A stretch of DNA of 5,705 nt from Methanobacterium sp. PtaU1.Bin242 (GTDB taxonomy: Archaea > Methanobacteriota > Methanobacteria > Methanobacteriales > Methanobacteriaceae), in NCBI GenBank assembly GCA_002067565.1, contig MVQZ01000052.1:1-5705 (forward strand), read 5' to 3'. The notes beneath the pieces were generated by a model. That model had not been told where the DNA came from and ran no database searches. It saw nothing but the letters and a program-made list of their open reading frames with translations. This document shows, one piece after another, positions 4,955 to 5,705 of the stretch (position 1 is the stretch's first letter; each line of letters starts with the position of its first letter). The translations under genes were made by a program, and so were the position numbers.

Positions 4955-5060
4955 GATACGAAGAATTCTTTATAATTACTCTTTATCTAAATTATAAATT
5001 TTAACTGAAAATAAAAAAAATCAAAGATCACGGAAAAAACCCGATCAAACTGTAAAATGA

Positions 5061-5066
5061 AGGTGA
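5061..5066 (+). promoter_or_regulatory. Shine-Dalgarno site deciding the FdhA-like start
   Basis: AGGTGA precedes two consecutive ATG codons. Spacing is 3 bases to ATG 5070 and 6 bases to ATG 5073; the second fits normal spacing better, so 5073 is preferred. Confidence 0.6.
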
Positions 5067-5072
5067 ACAATG

Positions 5073-5705
5073 ATGAAAGTTGCCCATACCATCTGCCCAT
5101 CCTGCAGTGTAGGATGTGGTGTGAATCTGATTATTAAAGACAACGAAGCAGTGGGGACCTACCCCTATAAAAGACATCCCCTAAATGAAGGAAAAACATG
5201 TAGAAAAGGAAGAGAATGCTTTAAAATAGTGATGGAAAACCGTTTGAAAGAACCATTATTGAGAGGAAATGGTCTTAAACAGTCAAGCTGGGACGCTGCC
5301 TTAGATGCTGTAGTTTCCCAGATAAAATTACACCCCGCCCCTGAAGTAGGGATCATCATCTCTGGAAAGTGCACCAATGAGGAATATGAAACCTTGAAAA
5401 AATTCTCAAAAAATTTGGGAGTAGAGAATATAGGATGCCACACAGGAAGTGTTCCCTCAGTTGACCTGGGAACAGCCACCCTTGATGATGTGGAAAACTC
5501 TGAATTTATACTGATTATAGGTGATGTCATAAAAGAAACACCTCTTCTAGGTAGATGGATTATTTTGGCCAAGGAAAATGGTGCAGAAATATTTGCAATT
5601 GATAAACCAGATGAAACCCTAACCGGAGTCAATTCTCACCAATATCAGCAGGTTGAATCAATATCATCCATCATAGATGAAATTGATAGTACAGTCCTGG
5701 AAAAA
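5073..5705 (+). CDS. Formate dehydrogenase alpha-like molybdopterin oxidoreductase, 5' part (runs off the window)
   Basis: The gene is open to the last base (211 codons visible), so its length is unknown. The N-terminus carries a [4Fe-4S] motif, Cys8-x2-Cys11-x3-Cys15-x27-Cys43, followed by Lys45 in CRKG, the position of the Lys that bridges cluster and molybdopterin in FdhA proteins. YPYKRHPLNEGKTC and the following SSWDAALD segment are typical of FdhA. SGKCTNEE (about residues 101-108) also matches. The region with the Mo/W-ligand Cys or Sec is altered: NIGCHTGSVPSV has a Cys122-His123 pair but lacks the usual preceding DxCAR-like residues and is about 30 residues shorter before ENSEFILIIGD. 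It may be a specialised FdhA paralogue (such as the FlpC-type proteins of Methanobacteriales, recalled with little certainty) rather than a standard F420-dependent formate dehydrogenase. Partner subunits should lie downstream. Confidence 0.8.
   Translation, partial: MKVAHTICPSCSVGCGVNLIIKDNEAVGTYPYKRHPLNEGKTCRKGRECFKIVMENRLKEPLLRGNGLKQSSWDAALDAVVSQIKLHPAPEVGIIISGKCTNEEYETLKKFSKNLGVENIGCHTGSVPSVDLGTATLDDVENSEFILIIGDVIKETPLLGRWIILAKENGAEIFAIDKPDETLTGVNSHQYQQVESISSIIDEIDSTVLEK

Larger units (their letters stand above)
4680..5069. other. Spacer before the FdhA-like gene
   Basis: This 390-base spacer holds no intact standard gene. In order: element copy B (4691-4742), a cluster of CATTA/TAATG half-sites (4748-4770), a short gene-like stretch (4797-4922), a run of seven T (4934-4940), a TATA-like box (4947-4954), and an AT-rich leader up to the ribosome binding site at 5061-5066. 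It appears to contain the 3' end of the SDR operon and a separate promoter for the FdhA-like gene. Confidence 0.6.

Noticed and set aside
5029..5046. GATC arms around an A-run before the FdhA-like gene, as a hairpin
   Set aside because: Only GATC/GATC pairs cleanly; the inner bases are mismatched, so the stem would be too weak.
5165..5632. 155-residue open frame on the - strand over the FdhA-like gene
   Set aside because: The + strand encodes the iron-sulfur motif and FdhA-like sequence throughout; the - strand product is low in recognisable features.

Overview
This window most likely comes from a hydrogenotrophic methanogenic archaeon close to Methanobacterium. The reasons are a recognisable F420H2:NADP+ oxidoreductase, an archaeal-type L-aspartate dehydrogenase, a formate-dehydrogenase-like molybdopterin protein, ribosome binding sites of the GGAGG/GGTGA type, AT-rich spacers with archaeal TATA-like boxes, and poly-T tracts after genes. 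The genus is an inference from family resemblance, not from a search.

Layout: every intact gene is on the + strand. Positions 1-441 hold no intact gene, only a probable decayed coding stretch on the - strand (about 107-370) and the promoter region of the first gene. An HxlR-family winged-helix regulator follows (442-903), with poly-T tracts after it. A 308-base spacer (904-1211) carries a TATA-like box and a perfect 10-bp inverted repeat in front of npdG, the F420H2:NADP+ oxidoreductase (1212-1898). The next spacer (1899-2056) has hairpins and the first copy of a repeated structured element. After it come an L-aspartate dehydrogenase (2057-2926), a 211-base spacer with two more palindromes, and two tandem short-chain dehydrogenases (3138-3878 and 3918-4679) that look like one operon. 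The 390-base spacer 4680-5069 holds the second copy of the structured element, a short gene-like remnant, and a promoter candidate. The window ends inside an FdhA-like molybdopterin oxidoreductase gene that starts at about 5073.

How the genes may work together: NpdG exchanges electrons between F420H2 and NADPH. The two short-chain dehydrogenases have Arg residues after the second strand that suggest NADP(H) use. Aspartate dehydrogenase feeds NAD(P) synthesis. The FdhA-like protein belongs to a family that can feed electrons to F420. The block therefore reads as a redox-cofactor neighbourhood with one candidate regulator, but no substrate for the short-chain dehydrogenases can be named, and a shared pathway is only inferred.

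The most interesting item is not a gene. It is a roughly 50-base element present twice (about 1953-2002 and 4691-4742). The two copies share a conserved core and have two overlapping pairing possibilities that are kept in both, although one stem has changed sequence completely.
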